From positions 1-34,215 of the forward strand of contig JAURWH010000186.1 of assembly GCA_030655055.1 (NCBI GenBank): a stretch of 34,215 bases of DNA, written 5' to 3'. This document shows, one piece after another, positions 8,443 through 16,021 of this stretch. The translations under genes and the position numbers were made by a program. Source of the stretch: a bacterium (lineage in GTDB: Bacteria > Edwardsbacteria > AC1 > EtOH8). How positions within the stretch are numbered: the first letter of the stretch is position 1; each line of letters starts with the position of its first letter. Below the pieces are notes generated by a model. It did not search any database and was not told the DNA's origin. It was given only the letters and a program-made list of their open reading frames with translations.

Positions 8443-8697
8443 CTAATTATTTTTCTTAACTCGCCCCCGGGTCACCCAATATATCGCAAAGATTGTGGCC
8501 CCCAGTTCCAGCAGCATCGGCCAATGCTTGGAGAATTCAAACGCCCCATTGCCGAACAGGGCCATGTTCACCTGCCGGATCAAAAGCAGCACGCCCACAA
8601 AAAATATCATTACGGTCCATCCTTCCCAGGAGATGGGCACCCACAACCTGTAACTGAGCGCCAAGAACCATTGCTTTTTTTCTTTTTCCATGTTCAT
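8443..8697 (-). CDS. Small two-helix membrane protein, unknown function
   Basis: An 84-aa protein with two hydrophobic segments (about residues 27-41, TVMIFFVGVLLLI; and 60-75, MLLELGATIFAIYWV) and charged ends (MEKEKK at the start, RGRVKKNN at the end). I do not recognise the family. The ATG at 8697 or the one two codons later could be the start. It lies between the amidase (upstream) and the ORF6N gene (downstream), all on the minus strand, with about 75-95 bp on either side. Hydrophobicity pattern and compact length support a real gene. Confidence 0.6.
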   Translation of the reverse strand: MNMEKEKKQWFLALSYRLWVPISWEGWTVMIFFVGVLLLIRQVNMALFGNGAFEFSKHWPMLLELGATIFAIYWVTRGRVKKNN

Positions 8698-8699
8698 TT

Positions 8700-8770
8700 C
8701 GAAAATTATTTTCGTGTCTTTTCGTGTATCCTTCGGCTTCGCTCAGGACAAGTTTTCGTGGGAAAGGTTG
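8700..8770. repeat. Decayed intergenic repeats (TTTCGTG family and CTTCGGCTTCGCTCAGG)
   Basis: The gap after the amidase gene holds TTTTCGTGTC, TTTTCGTGTA and TTTTCGTGGGAAAGGT, the last matching the sequence after the OmpA-family gene (213-227). Between them is CCTTCGGCTTCGCTCAGGA, a relative of the CTGAGCCCTGTCGAAG repeat seen at 32757-32811 and 34060-34116. Confidence 0.55.
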
Positions 8771-8773
8771 TCC

Positions 8774-9967
8774 CTACTGCCCCAATTCCTTCTTGTACTT
8801 TTGGGCAAAGGCCTCCAGGCCGTCGGCAATCGCCCTGGCGATCTTCTTCAGGTTGTCCGGCTTTTTCAGCAGCTTCTCCTCGTCCCGGTGGGAGATGAAC
8901 GAGGTCTCCACCAGGATGGCCGGCATGTAGGCTCCGTTCAGCACGTAGAACCCGGCCTGGTTGATCCCCCGGTTGGGCACGGCGGGCATTTTCTTGGTCA
9001 GCGATTCCTGCACCAGTTCGGCCAGGTCGCTGGACTCGGTCAGGAACTCGTTCTGGACCATGTCCCATAATATGAACTGGACGTCATCCTGGTTGGCCAC
9101 GTTCTTCTGGGGCTGCTCGAAGTCGATGGCCGAGTTTTCCATGGCCGCAGTGGCCCTGGCGTCGTCGGTCTTGGCCAGGGACAGGAAGTAGGTCTCGGAG
9201 CCCCGCATGGTCTTGAGCTTTACCTTTTTACGCGGGGCGGCGTTGCAGTGGATGCTGATGAATACGTCGGCCGCCTCCTGGTTGGCCAGCTTGGTGCGGT
9301 CGCCCAGCGGGATAAAGGTATCGTCGCTGCGGGTCATCACCACTATCAGGTTATGGTCCTGCTCCAGGATGGCCTTCAGCATCAGGCCCACCTCCAGGTT
9401 GACATCCTTCTCGCACAGGCCGGTGGGGCCCACCGCCCCGGGGTCCTTGCCGCCGTGTCCGGGGTCCACCACCACCTTCTGGATGCCCTGTTTTTCCGGG
9501 ATCTGGTTGCGGCGGCGGGCTTCGGGGATCTTGATCTGCTCCGGGCTGATGCCACCCAGGCTCAGCTTGCGGTCCTTGGCATCCCAGATGATGCTCCGGC
9601 CCCACAGGGGTATCAGGAACCTGGTGAAAAGCTCCATCGGCACGTAGAGCTCGCCCTGGTACAGCCGGGCCGGGTTGAACAGGTTGTAGGATTTTCCGTC
9701 GGCCAGAAAAAAGGTGTTGTCGGCCGAAAAGCGCAGGGTGTGCCCCGGCAGTTTCAGGTCGGCGTTGCCGGTATGCTCGGACCAGGTGGCCTGGGCGTTC
9801 CAGCTGGCCGACAGATCGGCCAGGCTCAGGTACTCCTCCTTGTCAAAGGTCACCGTCTCGGTGATCTTTGCGCCGCCCCGCCCGTCGATGACGGTCAGCT
9901 GATTGGGAGCCAAAGCGGCCCAGGCCCAAAGGGGGGCCAGCAGCGATATGATGAAAAGTTTTTTCAA
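8774..9967 (-). CDS. Periplasmic N-acetylmuramoyl-L-alanine amidase (AmiC type, Amidase_3)
   Basis: Zinc amidase that cleaves the amide bond between MurNAc and L-alanine in peptidoglycan. The 397-aa protein has a signal peptide (MKKLFIISLLAPLWAWA), an N-terminal region (about 22-137) resembling the copper-amine-oxidase N-terminal fold often found in such amidases, and an Amidase_3 catalytic domain (about 162-392). Expected zinc ligands and catalytic residues are visible: H171 in DPGHGGKDPGA, E186 in LCEKDVNLE, H240 in FISIHCNA and E354 in ILVETSFIS. Its ATG overlaps the stop of the upstream glycosyltransferase by 4 bp (ATGA), so the two are likely co-translated. Confidence 0.93.
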   Translation of the reverse strand: MKKLFIISLLAPLWAWAALAPNQLTVIDGRGGAKITETVTFDKEEYLSLADLSASWNAQATWSEHTGNADLKLPGHTLRFSADNTFFLADGKSYNLFNPARLYQGELYVPMELFTRFLIPLWGRSIIWDAKDRKLSLGGISPEQIKIPEARRRNQIPEKQGIQKVVVDPGHGGKDPGAVGPTGLCEKDVNLEVGLMLKAILEQDHNLIVVMTRSDDTFIPLGDRTKLANQEAADVFISIHCNAAPRKKVKLKTMRGSETYFLSLAKTDDARATAAMENSAIDFEQPQKNVANQDDVQFILWDMVQNEFLTESSDLAELVQESLTKKMPAVPNRGINQAGFYVLNGAYMPAILVETSFISHRDEEKLLKKPDNLKKIARAIADGLEAFAQKYKKELGQ

Positions 9968-11097
9968 GCCTGCCTTGATTTAAAAATGCTTAATATTTCC
10001 GGTTCCTGTTCCTGCCAATTGAGCTTCAGCCGGGCTGCGGCGCAGGCTTTCTGATGTTCCGGCAAATGCCGGCGGATTTCCTCGATGGCCAGCGCCGCCT
10101 GGGGAACGTCCCCGTATGCCGCCGTTTTCCCTGTTCCGTACCGGTCTATCACTTTTTTCATGGCCGGCAGCTCGCTGACCAGAGGCGGGGTCCCGCACAT
10201 GATGTATTCAAACAGCTTGTTTGGCAGGGCGGCAAAATAGCTCAGAGTGATCCCCTCGATCAGGGCCAGTCCGATATCGGCCGAGGCGGTGTATTCCAGC
10301 AACTGCTGGTGGGGAACCCGGCCCATCACAAATAGCTTGTCACGCCATTCCGGGGCCTGGGATTTTTTTTGGAGTTCATCAAACATCGATCCATCACCGA
10401 TCAGCACCAGGGCGTATTTGGGACCTAGCTGTTGCAGTATCTCCAGCATGAACCCTATGCCCCGGCCCGGGGCCAGCATCCCCTGATATATCAGGATGAA
10501 GCGGTCCTCCGGAAGCTTCAGGGCCGAGTGCAGTGATTTGTTGCGGGGAACGTCTTTAAGGCAAGGATAGTTGTAAACCACCTTGGGAACAGGGATGCTG
10601 TAAAGCTCGGTCAGTCTGGCCGAATCGATCTCCCCGGAAGTAAAGACCGCCGCCTTTTTGATGAAAAGTTTTTCCAGCAACTGCCAAATATTTTGCTTGG
10701 TTTTTTTCCCGGCCAAAGCCCCCAGAGCCGAGTATATCTCCCGGGAATCGTAGAACAGACCGGCCTTGTTTATTTTAGCCGCCCAGGCAGCGACAGGAAG
10801 TGAATACAGGTCGGCGGCGCAGAAAAAATCGGCCTTTATTTTTAGGGCAGCGGGAATTATCCTGGCATAGAACCAGAGGAACCTGGCAAAACCTTTTATC
10901 CGGTTATTGGTCTTGACGGAGACCACCCGGACCCCGTCGAGATTGAATCCCTCACTACATTCGGCAGCCTGCAGCACGGTAATAGACTGCCCGTTCCTTG
11001 TCAAAGTGCCGGCAATGTTCTGCAAACGGGAGTCGTAGCGGATATCACCGAAATATATGAAACAGCCGCGGGGTTCTGTCATCGGTTCGTCCATCAA
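9964..11097 (-). CDS. GT4-type glycosyltransferase
   Basis: The 377-aa protein has the two Rossmann domains of a GT-B enzyme. The N-terminal half contains CFIYFGDIRYDSRLQNIA and FCAADLYSLPVAAWAA; the C-terminal half contains ILIYQGMLAPGRGIGFMLE, LVLIGDGSMFDEL, LFVMGRVPHQQLLEY, ADIGLALIEG and the nucleotide-sugar-binding stretch LPNKLFEYIMCGTPPLVSEL, typical of GT4. Sugar donor and acceptor cannot be predicted. Two in-frame ATGs (residues 1, 2) and a third at residue 6 make the exact start uncertain. It overlaps the amidase by 4 bp, suggesting a cell-surface polysaccharide or envelope role. Confidence 0.85.
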   Translation of the reverse strand: MMDEPMTEPRGCFIYFGDIRYDSRLQNIAGTLTRNGQSITVLQAAECSEGFNLDGVRVVSVKTNNRIKGFARFLWFYARIIPAALKIKADFFCAADLYSLPVAAWAAKINKAGLFYDSREIYSALGALAGKKTKQNIWQLLEKLFIKKAAVFTSGEIDSARLTELYSIPVPKVVYNYPCLKDVPRNKSLHSALKLPEDRFILIYQGMLAPGRGIGFMLEILQQLGPKYALVLIGDGSMFDELQKKSQAPEWRDKLFVMGRVPHQQLLEYTASADIGLALIEGITLSYFAALPNKLFEYIMCGTPPLVSELPAMKKVIDRYGTGKTAAYGDVPQAALAIEEIRRHLPEHQKACAAARLKLNWQEQEPEILSIFKSRQA

Positions 11098-11164
11098 GTC
11101 AGTTTTATATTATCTCTGCGCCGGAGTTTGCCCTGAATGTATCGGATGGCGTCTAAGTGGCAGA

Positions 11165-12133
11165 TCATATCCGCAGTTCAAAGGTCTCCCTCAAAAAGCC
11201 CCGGGCCCCGAAGTTCTCCTTGAACTTCCCCAGCCCCCAGTTGGGCTGCATGTTGAGGGTGTAGGTCCCCAGGTCCAGGTACTTGTAGCCGTTGGCCCAG
11301 CCCCAGCGGATGACCTCGTGGTAGACCGAATTGACCGGACGCAGTTCCTGGTATCTCTGGTCGTGCGAGATGTAGAAGGCCAGTATCACCCGCGGATTGC
11401 AGATAAAAACCGTGATCCCGGCCAGCGCCTTCCTCCCCTGATAGGCGGTGAACTGGATGATGTCATCGGGCAGGAGTTTTTTCAGCTTCTTCAGCTCTTC
11501 GGCGGTATGAGTCGGTCTGACATTGTGGCGCTGGCTGAGGTTCCTTTCCAGGATGTGGTAGAATTCATCCAGATCGCCGCCCTGCCGGACCTCTATCCCG
11601 GCCTTCTGCCCCTTGCGCAAAGCGGTCCGGGTCTCCTGCTTGAAACTCAGGGGAATATCCTCCTGGCTCCGGAAATTCAGGGGGATGACCGCGGTGATCT
11701 CCCGCTTTAAATAGGTGAACCCAGCCCGGGCCCAGCAAAAATCGATGTACTGGTCCGGGGTCTTCATGTAGATCAGGGGCGGCTGGGTTATCAGCAGCCG
11801 CTTGATCCCCTGCTTGGTCCAGCGGCTGACTGCAGCCTCGGCCAGCCCGGTGACCTGGGCGATGCCCAGCCCCGGCGCGGTTACCATCCCGCCGTAAGAG
11901 GCCCCGCCGTAACTGATCAGGGTCGGCATGCCCTGTTCGTCCTTGATCAGGGCCGGCAGCACCGCCAGCAGGCGGTCATCCTGGCGGAGCATCAGGTGAT
12001 GATTGGCAAACCGGCCCTTGGGATGATAGTCCAAAAACCTCTGGCGGTGGAATATGGTGCCGTTGGCCGAGGAGGCAATGAAATCTTCCCACTGGCGCCT
12101 GTCGGTTTCCTTGTATTCGGATATCTGGATCAT
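11165..12133 (-). CDS. FemAB-like / GNAT-fold aminoacyl- or acyltransferase
   Basis: I set the start at the ATG at 12133 (322 aa) because GGAGA lies just upstream and a good promoter lies 50-77 bp upstream; a longer frame to 12169 lacks both. The protein shows features of the FemAB/BioF2-like acetyltransferase superfamily: an N-terminal GNAT-like half (WEDFIASSANGTIFHRQRFL, LLAVLPALI, GASYGG) and a C-terminal half with QETRTALRKGQKAGIEVRQG, FYHILERNLSQRH and the conserved tail YLDLGTYTLNMQPNWGLGKFKENFGA. Relatives add amino acids to peptidoglycan cross-bridges or acylate polysaccharides or lipids. With amidase and glycosyltransferase neighbours an envelope role is likely; the substrate is unknown. 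Confidence 0.75.
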   Translation of the reverse strand: MIQISEYKETDRRQWEDFIASSANGTIFHRQRFLDYHPKGRFANHHLMLRQDDRLLAVLPALIKDEQGMPTLISYGGASYGGMVTAPGLGIAQVTGLAEAAVSRWTKQGIKRLLITQPPLIYMKTPDQYIDFCWARAGFTYLKREITAVIPLNFRSQEDIPLSFKQETRTALRKGQKAGIEVRQGGDLDEFYHILERNLSQRHNVRPTHTAEELKKLKKLLPDDIIQFTAYQGRKALAGITVFICNPRVILAFYISHDQRYQELRPVNSVYHEVIRWGWANGYKYLDLGTYTLNMQPNWGLGKFKENFGARGFLRETFELRI

Positions 12134-12182
12134 GACTCTCCGTAATTTAAACCTGATTGAAATTTGCAAACCTAAAACTTTA

Positions 12183-12210
12183 ATTATATCCTAACCTGTT
12201 GTAATGTCAA
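12183..12210 (-). promoter_or_regulatory. Consensus sigma-70 promoter of the FemAB-like gene
   Basis: On the minus strand TTGACA (12205-12210), a 16-bp spacer, then TATAAT (12183-12188). Both hexamers match the consensus exactly. The predicted leader is about 40 nt. Confidence 0.8.
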
Positions 12211-12267
12211 TAGAAAAATGCCCCGGCCATCCCGAAATAACTTGCTCGGAACATCCGGAGACAAAGT

Positions 12268-12300
12268 AAGAACCCCTCCGGTTGGGACGGAGGGGTTCTT
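12268..12300 (-). terminator. Terminator-like hairpin after the zinc-ribbon gene
   Basis: A 13-bp GC-rich stem (12268-12280 against 12288-12300) with a 7-nt loop lies 35 bp past the zinc-ribbon stop codon. The T tract on the minus strand is weak (ACTTTGTC). It sits upstream of the FemAB promoter and probably separates the two units. Confidence 0.65.
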
Positions 12301-12334
12301 GATTACCGTATATTAATGTACAGTAATTGGCTGA

Positions 12335-12607
12335 TTAGCGCTTCTTGTTGAAGCAGTCCGAGCAAAGCACCGGACGGTCGCCGGTGGGCTTGAAGGGAAC
12401 TTCGGCTTCGTTGCCGCACTCGGCGCAGGTCACCTTGAACAACTGGCGCGGTCCGCGCTTGGCGTTCTTGTTGTTCTGACGGCAATCCGGGCAACGCTGG
12501 GGCTCATTCTGAAAGCCCTTCTGTTGGTAGAACTCCTGCTCGCCGGCAGTGAAGGTGAATGGCTTGCTGCAATCTTTACAGCTCAGGGTCTTGTCCGTGA
12601 AACTCAT
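12335..12607 (-). CDS. Small double zinc-ribbon protein (zf-trcl plus CxxC-x17-CxxC)
   Basis: The ATG at 12607 (90 aa) is preceded by AAGGAG, so I prefer it over a frame that reads on to 12670 through the leader hairpin. Four CxxC pairs are visible: C10-C13 and C39-C42 form the first ribbon, C61-C64 and C82-C85 form the second, the last two being separated by exactly 17 residues as in the CxxC-x17-CxxC domain. The remainder is basic (NNKNAKRGPRQ, CFNKKR). Zinc binding is well supported. The role is unknown; nucleic-acid or ribosome binding is a reasonable guess. It has its own promoter, a leader with an attenuator-like hairpin, and a downstream hairpin. Confidence 0.85.
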   Translation of the reverse strand: MSFTDKTLSCKDCSKPFTFTAGEQEFYQQKGFQNEPQRCPDCRQNNKNAKRGPRQLFKVTCAECGNEAEVPFKPTGDRPVLCSDCFNKKR

Positions 12608-12646
12608 GTTTCTCCTTGGAATTGTGGTTTTTTTGTCCGGAGGAAT

Positions 12647-12679
12647 AAAAAAACCGTTTTGGTTTAACAACCGAAACGG
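12647..12679 (-). promoter_or_regulatory. Attenuator-like hairpin in the zinc-ribbon leader
   Basis: On the minus strand CCGTTTCGG (12679-12671), an 8-nt loop and CCAAAACGG (12662-12654) form a 9-bp stem with one G-U pair, followed by seven T residues (12653-12647). It lies between the promoter (12718-12746) and the start codon (12607). A competing pairing is possible: GGTTTTTTT (12655-12647) with AAAAAAACC (12635-12627). This looks like an intrinsic terminator inside the 5' leader. Confidence 0.6.
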
Positions 12680-12717
12680 GATTCTACTTCTCCAAACGTT
12701 CTATTGTTACTGTTGCA

Positions 12718-12746
12718 ATAATAACACAATCACCGCAACTTGTCAA
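12718..12746 (-). promoter_or_regulatory. Sigma-70-like promoter of the zinc-ribbon gene
   Basis: On the minus strand TTGACA (12741-12746), a 17-bp spacer, then TATTAT (12718-12723). The implied leader is about 100 nt and includes the attenuator-like hairpin. Confidence 0.75.
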
Positions 12747-12970
12747 GGGGTAAACAAAAATATTTTAATATTTCTTGCTTGGGGGCCTTTGGGCAAAATT
12801 CGGCTTAATTCACAGGTTTAACATACTCATCCGGATATTCTCATAATTACGGGATATTTTCTTCTGGTTTTTTAATCATGTAAATCCGCTTACGCTATCT
12901 ATTAGACTCCCTCGAGTGCCATAGCTTTAGCGGAGGCGCTCCTGTCTGCCCTTGGTAGAAAAATCAATGG
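12747..12970. other. Gene-free divergent intergenic region
   Basis: This AT-rich stretch lies between the divergent zinc-ribbon and btu promoters. I see no open frame with a credible start and no strong hairpin. The stretch near 12918-12935 (TGCCATAGCTTTAGCGGAGG) looks like a decayed GC-rich repeat. Confidence 0.5.
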
Positions 12971-13000
12971 TTGACAGCAGCATGGGTTTTGGAATATAAT
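12971..13000 (+). promoter_or_regulatory. Consensus promoter of the B12 uptake operon
   Basis: TTGACA (12971-12976), an 18-bp spacer, then TATAAT (12995-13000). Transcription should begin close to 13007, directly before the cobalamin riboswitch. Confidence 0.85.
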
Positions 13001-13008
13001 CCCATCTT

Positions 13009-13166
13009 CAAGGTGCCCCATCTTTTTTGGGGATAATCGGGAATCCCGTGTAAACCGGGAGCTGCCCCGCAACTGTGAACCGGCGTTATGGTCGCGATCA
13101 ATCAGCCACTGTCTTAAAAGGACGGGAAGGCGATCCGGCTGCCGGAAAGCCAGGAGACCGGCCTTG
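13009..13166 (+). ncRNA. Cobalamin (B12) riboswitch
   Basis: The conserved core of the cobalamin aptamer is visible: GGGAA near 13039, GCTGCCCCGCAACTGTGA (13061-13078, the B12 box region) and AAAGCCAGGAGACC (13146-13159). A closing P1 helix can be drawn between CAAGG (13009-13013) and CCTTG (13162-13166). The element starts right after a consensus promoter and is followed by an intrinsic terminator and four B12 uptake genes, so transcriptional attenuation on B12 binding is the likely mechanism. Confidence 0.95.
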
Positions 13167-13169
13167 ATA

Positions 13170-13237
13170 CAGGGAACTGGGACTGGATCACTGGGATTTA
13201 TTCACGAACCCCAAAAATCTATTCCCTGTTCCCAGTT
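13170..13237 (+). promoter_or_regulatory. Possible switching stem between riboswitch and terminator
   Basis: AACTGGGA (13175-13182) can pair with TCCCAGTT (13230-13237), and CAGGGAA (13170-13176) can pair with TTCCCTG (13222-13228). The two pairings overlap, so they exclude each other in part. They may be part of the expression platform, or simply a short inverted repeat. Confidence 0.35.
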
Positions 13238-13296
13238 AGTACTCCGGCTTCGCGGGAAGGCCGGGCTGAATGAAGCATTCGTTAAAAGATTGCCAG

Positions 13297-13342
13297 CCCG
13301 TTCTTCCGGCGTAAAAAGCCGGGGGAACGGGTTTTTGTTTTA
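13297..13342 (+). terminator. Intrinsic terminator of the riboswitch expression platform
   Basis: A 14-bp GC-rich stem with two G-U pairs (13297-13310 against 13318-13331) is followed by TTTTTGTTTT. It lies 130 nt after the aptamer and 34 nt before btuF, where it can stop the operon when B12 is plentiful. Confidence 0.9.
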
Positions 13343-13375
13343 AGAACAAATCACTAATCACGGACGCCGCCTGCC

Positions 13376-14266
13376 ATGAAGCGATCCCTTTATTTCATAT
13401 CCCTGTTGTTTCTCCTGGGATGCAGCGCCCAACCCCGGCCGCATGGTAAAATGACATTGACCCTCACCGACGACCTGGGCCGCACCGTCAGCCTGAGCCA
13501 AGCCCCGTCAAGGGTGATCTCCTTTGCCCCCAGCCTGACTGAGATGGTCTACGCCCTGGGCGGAGAGGGCCGGCTGGCGGGGGTCACCGCCTGGTGCAAC
13601 TGGCCGCCCCAGGCCAAAGAAAAGACCGTGGTCGGCGACATGATCAGCCCCAACTTCGAGCGGATGGTCTCGCTTAAGCCGGATCTGGCCCTGATGATCG
13701 GCAGCCGGCCCAGTCCGCTGCTTAAAAAGTTCGAAGCCCTGAACATACCGGTGCTCTGCTTCAAGGACGAGACCGTGGCCGACATCCAAAGGGCCTTAAA
13801 AGCGCTGGGCCAGGTGCTGGAAAGCCCAAGCCGGGCGGATTCGTTGACCCGGGAAATGGATCTTCAGCTGGCCGCCATCAAAGCCGCGGTGGATCAGGTG
13901 CCTATGGAGCAAAGACCGAAGGTCTTTGCCGAGCTGGGTTCCTCCCCCCTGTTCGCCGCCGGGGATTCCAGCTTCATCGGCCAGATGATAGCCCTGGCCG
14001 GCGGCATCAATGTCACCGGAAACCTCCCCACATCATATACCGCGGTCAACCCCGAACTGGTGGTAAAGAACGATCCCACCATCATCATCGTGCTCCACCC
14101 CCAGGCCAACAAAGAACAGATCGCACAGCGGCTGGGATGGCAGAATGTCTCGGCCGTCAGAAACGGCCGGATCTACCCCGGGCTGGACCAGGACGTGATC
14201 CTGCGTCCCGGCCCCCGTTTTACGGAAGGAATAAAGATACTGCATGGGATATTCTATGCGCCGTGA
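13376..14266 (+). CDS. btuF: Cobalamin-binding lipoprotein of the BtuFCD ABC importer
   Basis: The 296-aa protein captures B12 in the periplasm and hands it to BtuCD. It begins with a lipoprotein signal (MKRSLYFISLLFLLGC), so C16 should be lipidated, unlike the soluble BtuF of E. coli. The mature part is a cluster A-II-type periplasmic binding protein: DDLGRTVSLSQAPSRVISFAPSLTE, GVTAWCNWPP, IGQMIALAGGINV and the C-terminal VRNGRIYPGLDQDVILRPGPR. Members of this fold also bind haem or siderophores; the cobalamin riboswitch upstream fixes the likely substrate as a corrinoid. It is first in the operon and its end overlaps btuC by 23 bp. Confidence 0.9.
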   Translation: MKRSLYFISLLFLLGCSAQPRPHGKMTLTLTDDLGRTVSLSQAPSRVISFAPSLTEMVYALGGEGRLAGVTAWCNWPPQAKEKTVVGDMISPNFERMVSLKPDLALMIGSRPSPLLKKFEALNIPVLCFKDETVADIQRALKALGQVLESPSRADSLTREMDLQLAAIKAAVDQVPMEQRPKVFAELGSSPLFAAGDSSFIGQMIALAGGINVTGNLPTSYTAVNPELVVKNDPTIIIVLHPQANKEQIAQRLGWQNVSAVRNGRIYPGLDQDVILRPGPRFTEGIKILHGIFYAP

Positions 14267-15224
14267 CATCAAAGCCTGGTATTACCTGGCGCCCTTAAGC
14301 CTTTTGACCATCCTGCTGGGGCTGGCTTCCGGGCCGGCCGGTTTCGGCCTGCTGGCTGACCCCCAGGTGATGGCCATCCGCCTGCCCCGGGTGCTTTTGG
14401 GTCTGCTGGCCGGGGCCGGGCTGGCCTCTTCCGGCGCGGCCCTGCAGGCGGCCCTGGGCAACCCGCTGGCCGAGCCCTATCTGTTGGGCGTCTCCGGCGG
14501 CGCGGCTTTTGGGGCGGCTCTGGCCCTGCTGCTGGGGCTTTCGGCCGGGCTGGGCGGGGCCGTAGGCCTGCCCTTGTTCTCGCTGGCCTTCGGCCTTTTA
14601 GCCCTCTATGTTGTCTACAGTTTGAGCAAGGTGGGGTCCAGGCTGCCGGCGGAGACGGTGATCCTCTCCGGAATAATAGTCAACGCCTTCTTCTCGGCCC
14701 TGATCATGCTGCTTTTGGCTTTGGCCGGGCGCCAGCTGCAGGAGATGATATATCTTTTGATGGGCAATTTGGGGATGATCTTCGGCGCCCAAAGCCTCTA
14801 TCTGTTGTGGGTCTGCGCCGCCATCATCATCCTCTGCACCGGCTACCTCTGGAGCCAGGGGCGCAACCTGGACCTGCTCTCTTTGGGGGAACAGCCGGCC
14901 CAAAGCCTGGGGCTTAAGGTGGAGAAGCTGAAGTTGCGGATACTTTTGGCCTCGGCCCTGATGGTGGCGGCGGTGGTCTCACTGGCCGGGGTGATCGGCT
15001 TCGTGGGGCTGGTGGTCCCCCATCTGGCCCGGATGATTTCAGGACCAAAGAATTCCCGGCTGCTTCCCCTGTCGGTGGTGCTGGGCGCAAACCTCTTGGT
15101 GCTGGCCGACGCCCTGGCCCGGACCATCGCCCCCCAGGAGATCCCGGTGGGGGTGATCACCTCGCTTTTGGGCGTGCCGTTCTTCATCTACCTGCTGCGG
15201 CGCAAAAAGAGGGCCGGGCTGTGA
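14244..15224 (+). CDS. btuC: Cobalamin ABC transporter permease
   Basis: A FecCD-family inner-membrane permease of 326 aa with about ten hydrophobic segments. Family landmarks are RLPRVLLGLLAGAGLASSGA near residue 46, GNPLAEPYLLGVSGGAAFGA near residue 72, and GVIGFVGLVVPHLARMI near residue 250, which includes the coupling region that docks on BtuD. The start is either the ATG at 14244 or that at 14256; GGAAGGA at 14224-14230 serves either imperfectly. It overlaps btuF by 23 bp and its stop overlaps the GTG of btuD, a layout that indicates translational coupling. Confidence 0.93.
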   Translation: MGYSMRRDIKAWYYLAPLSLLTILLGLASGPAGFGLLADPQVMAIRLPRVLLGLLAGAGLASSGAALQAALGNPLAEPYLLGVSGGAAFGAALALLLGLSAGLGGAVGLPLFSLAFGLLALYVVYSLSKVGSRLPAETVILSGIIVNAFFSALIMLLLALAGRQLQEMIYLLMGNLGMIFGAQSLYLLWVCAAIIILCTGYLWSQGRNLDLLSLGEQPAQSLGLKVEKLKLRILLASALMVAAVVSLAGVIGFVGLVVPHLARMISGPKNSRLLPLSVVLGANLLVLADALARTIAPQEIPVGVITSLLGVPFFIYLLRRKKRAGL

Positions 15225-15991
15225 TCAAAGTAAAAGATCTTTCATACCGCTACGGGCCGTTAAAGGCATTGGACGGCGTCAGTTTTTCCCTGCCCCGGGG
15301 AAAGATGGTGGGCCTGCTGGGGCCAAACGGCTCGGGCAAGAGCACCCTCTGCCTGTGCCTGGGCGGAATGCTGGACAGGAAAGGCTTTTCCGGGGAGATA
15401 AAAATATCGGGCCAGGACCTGGGAAGTTTTTCCCCGGAAATACTGGCCCTTAAGATGGCCGTGGTCTTTCAGGACAATTTGTTCTCCTTCGACTTTACCG
15501 CATACGAGATCGTGCTGATGGGACGCAGCCCCTATTTAAGGCCCCTCCAGCCTGAGGGCATCGAAGACCACCAGATCGCCGAAAAGGCCATGCGCGACTG
15601 CGACTGCTTTGGCCTGAAAGACCGGCCCATCAAAAGCCTGTCGGGCGGCGAACGCCAGCGGGTGGTGCTGGCCCGGGCTTTGGCTCAGACTACATCCGTC
15701 CTGCTGCTGGACGAGCCCACCAACCACCTGGATCTGAAGCACCAGAAACAGATCCTGTCTCTGGTGAGGGAACTGGCCGAGTTCAAAGGAGTGTTGTCGG
15801 TGGTGGTGCTGCACGACCTGAACCTGGCCGGACAGTTCTGCGACCACCTGCTGCTGCTGGACCAGGGCCGGTTGGTAAAGCAGGGAACTCCGGAGGAGGT
15901 GCTGACGCCGGAGAACTTGAACCCGGTATACCAGATCAATGTCCATAAGATATCCCATCCTGTGACCGGACGCCCCCAGATAATAATCTAA
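15221..15991 (+). CDS. btuD: Cobalamin ABC transporter ATP-binding protein
   Basis: The 256-aa ATPase energises BtuC. All ABC motifs are present: Walker A GPNGSGKST (residues 34-42), Q-loop Q84 in VVFQDNLF, signature LSGGERQR (140-147), Walker B LLLDEP (161-166), D-loop NHLD and the H-loop histidine H198 in VVLHDLN. It starts with GTG at 15221, overlapping the btuC stop by 4 bp. Length is typical for the FepC/BtuD class. Confidence 0.94.
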   Translation: MIKVKDLSYRYGPLKALDGVSFSLPRGKMVGLLGPNGSGKSTLCLCLGGMLDRKGFSGEIKISGQDLGSFSPEILALKMAVVFQDNLFSFDFTAYEIVLMGRSPYLRPLQPEGIEDHQIAEKAMRDCDCFGLKDRPIKSLSGGERQRVVLARALAQTTSVLLLDEPTNHLDLKHQKQILSLVRELAEFKGVLSVVVLHDLNLAGQFCDHLLLLDQGRLVKQGTPEEVLTPENLNPVYQINVHKISHPVTGRPQIII

Positions 15992-16021
15992 CCGTTTAAC
16001 ATAAATCAGATCGAGGTCCAC

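Noticed and set aside
7780-8697. Prophage remnant around the ORF6N gene
   Set aside because: No integrase, structural or lysis gene is nearby; ORF6N genes often stand alone in chromosomes.
8329-8898. 189-aa plus-strand frame
   Set aside because: It spans the ORF6N promoter palindrome, is antisense to the small membrane protein and amidase, and includes intergenic repeat translation (RLRSGQV).
12608-12670. Longer zinc-ribbon frame starting at 12670
   Set aside because: The extra 21 codons are the leader hairpin and poly-U tract; AAGGAG precedes the internal ATG.
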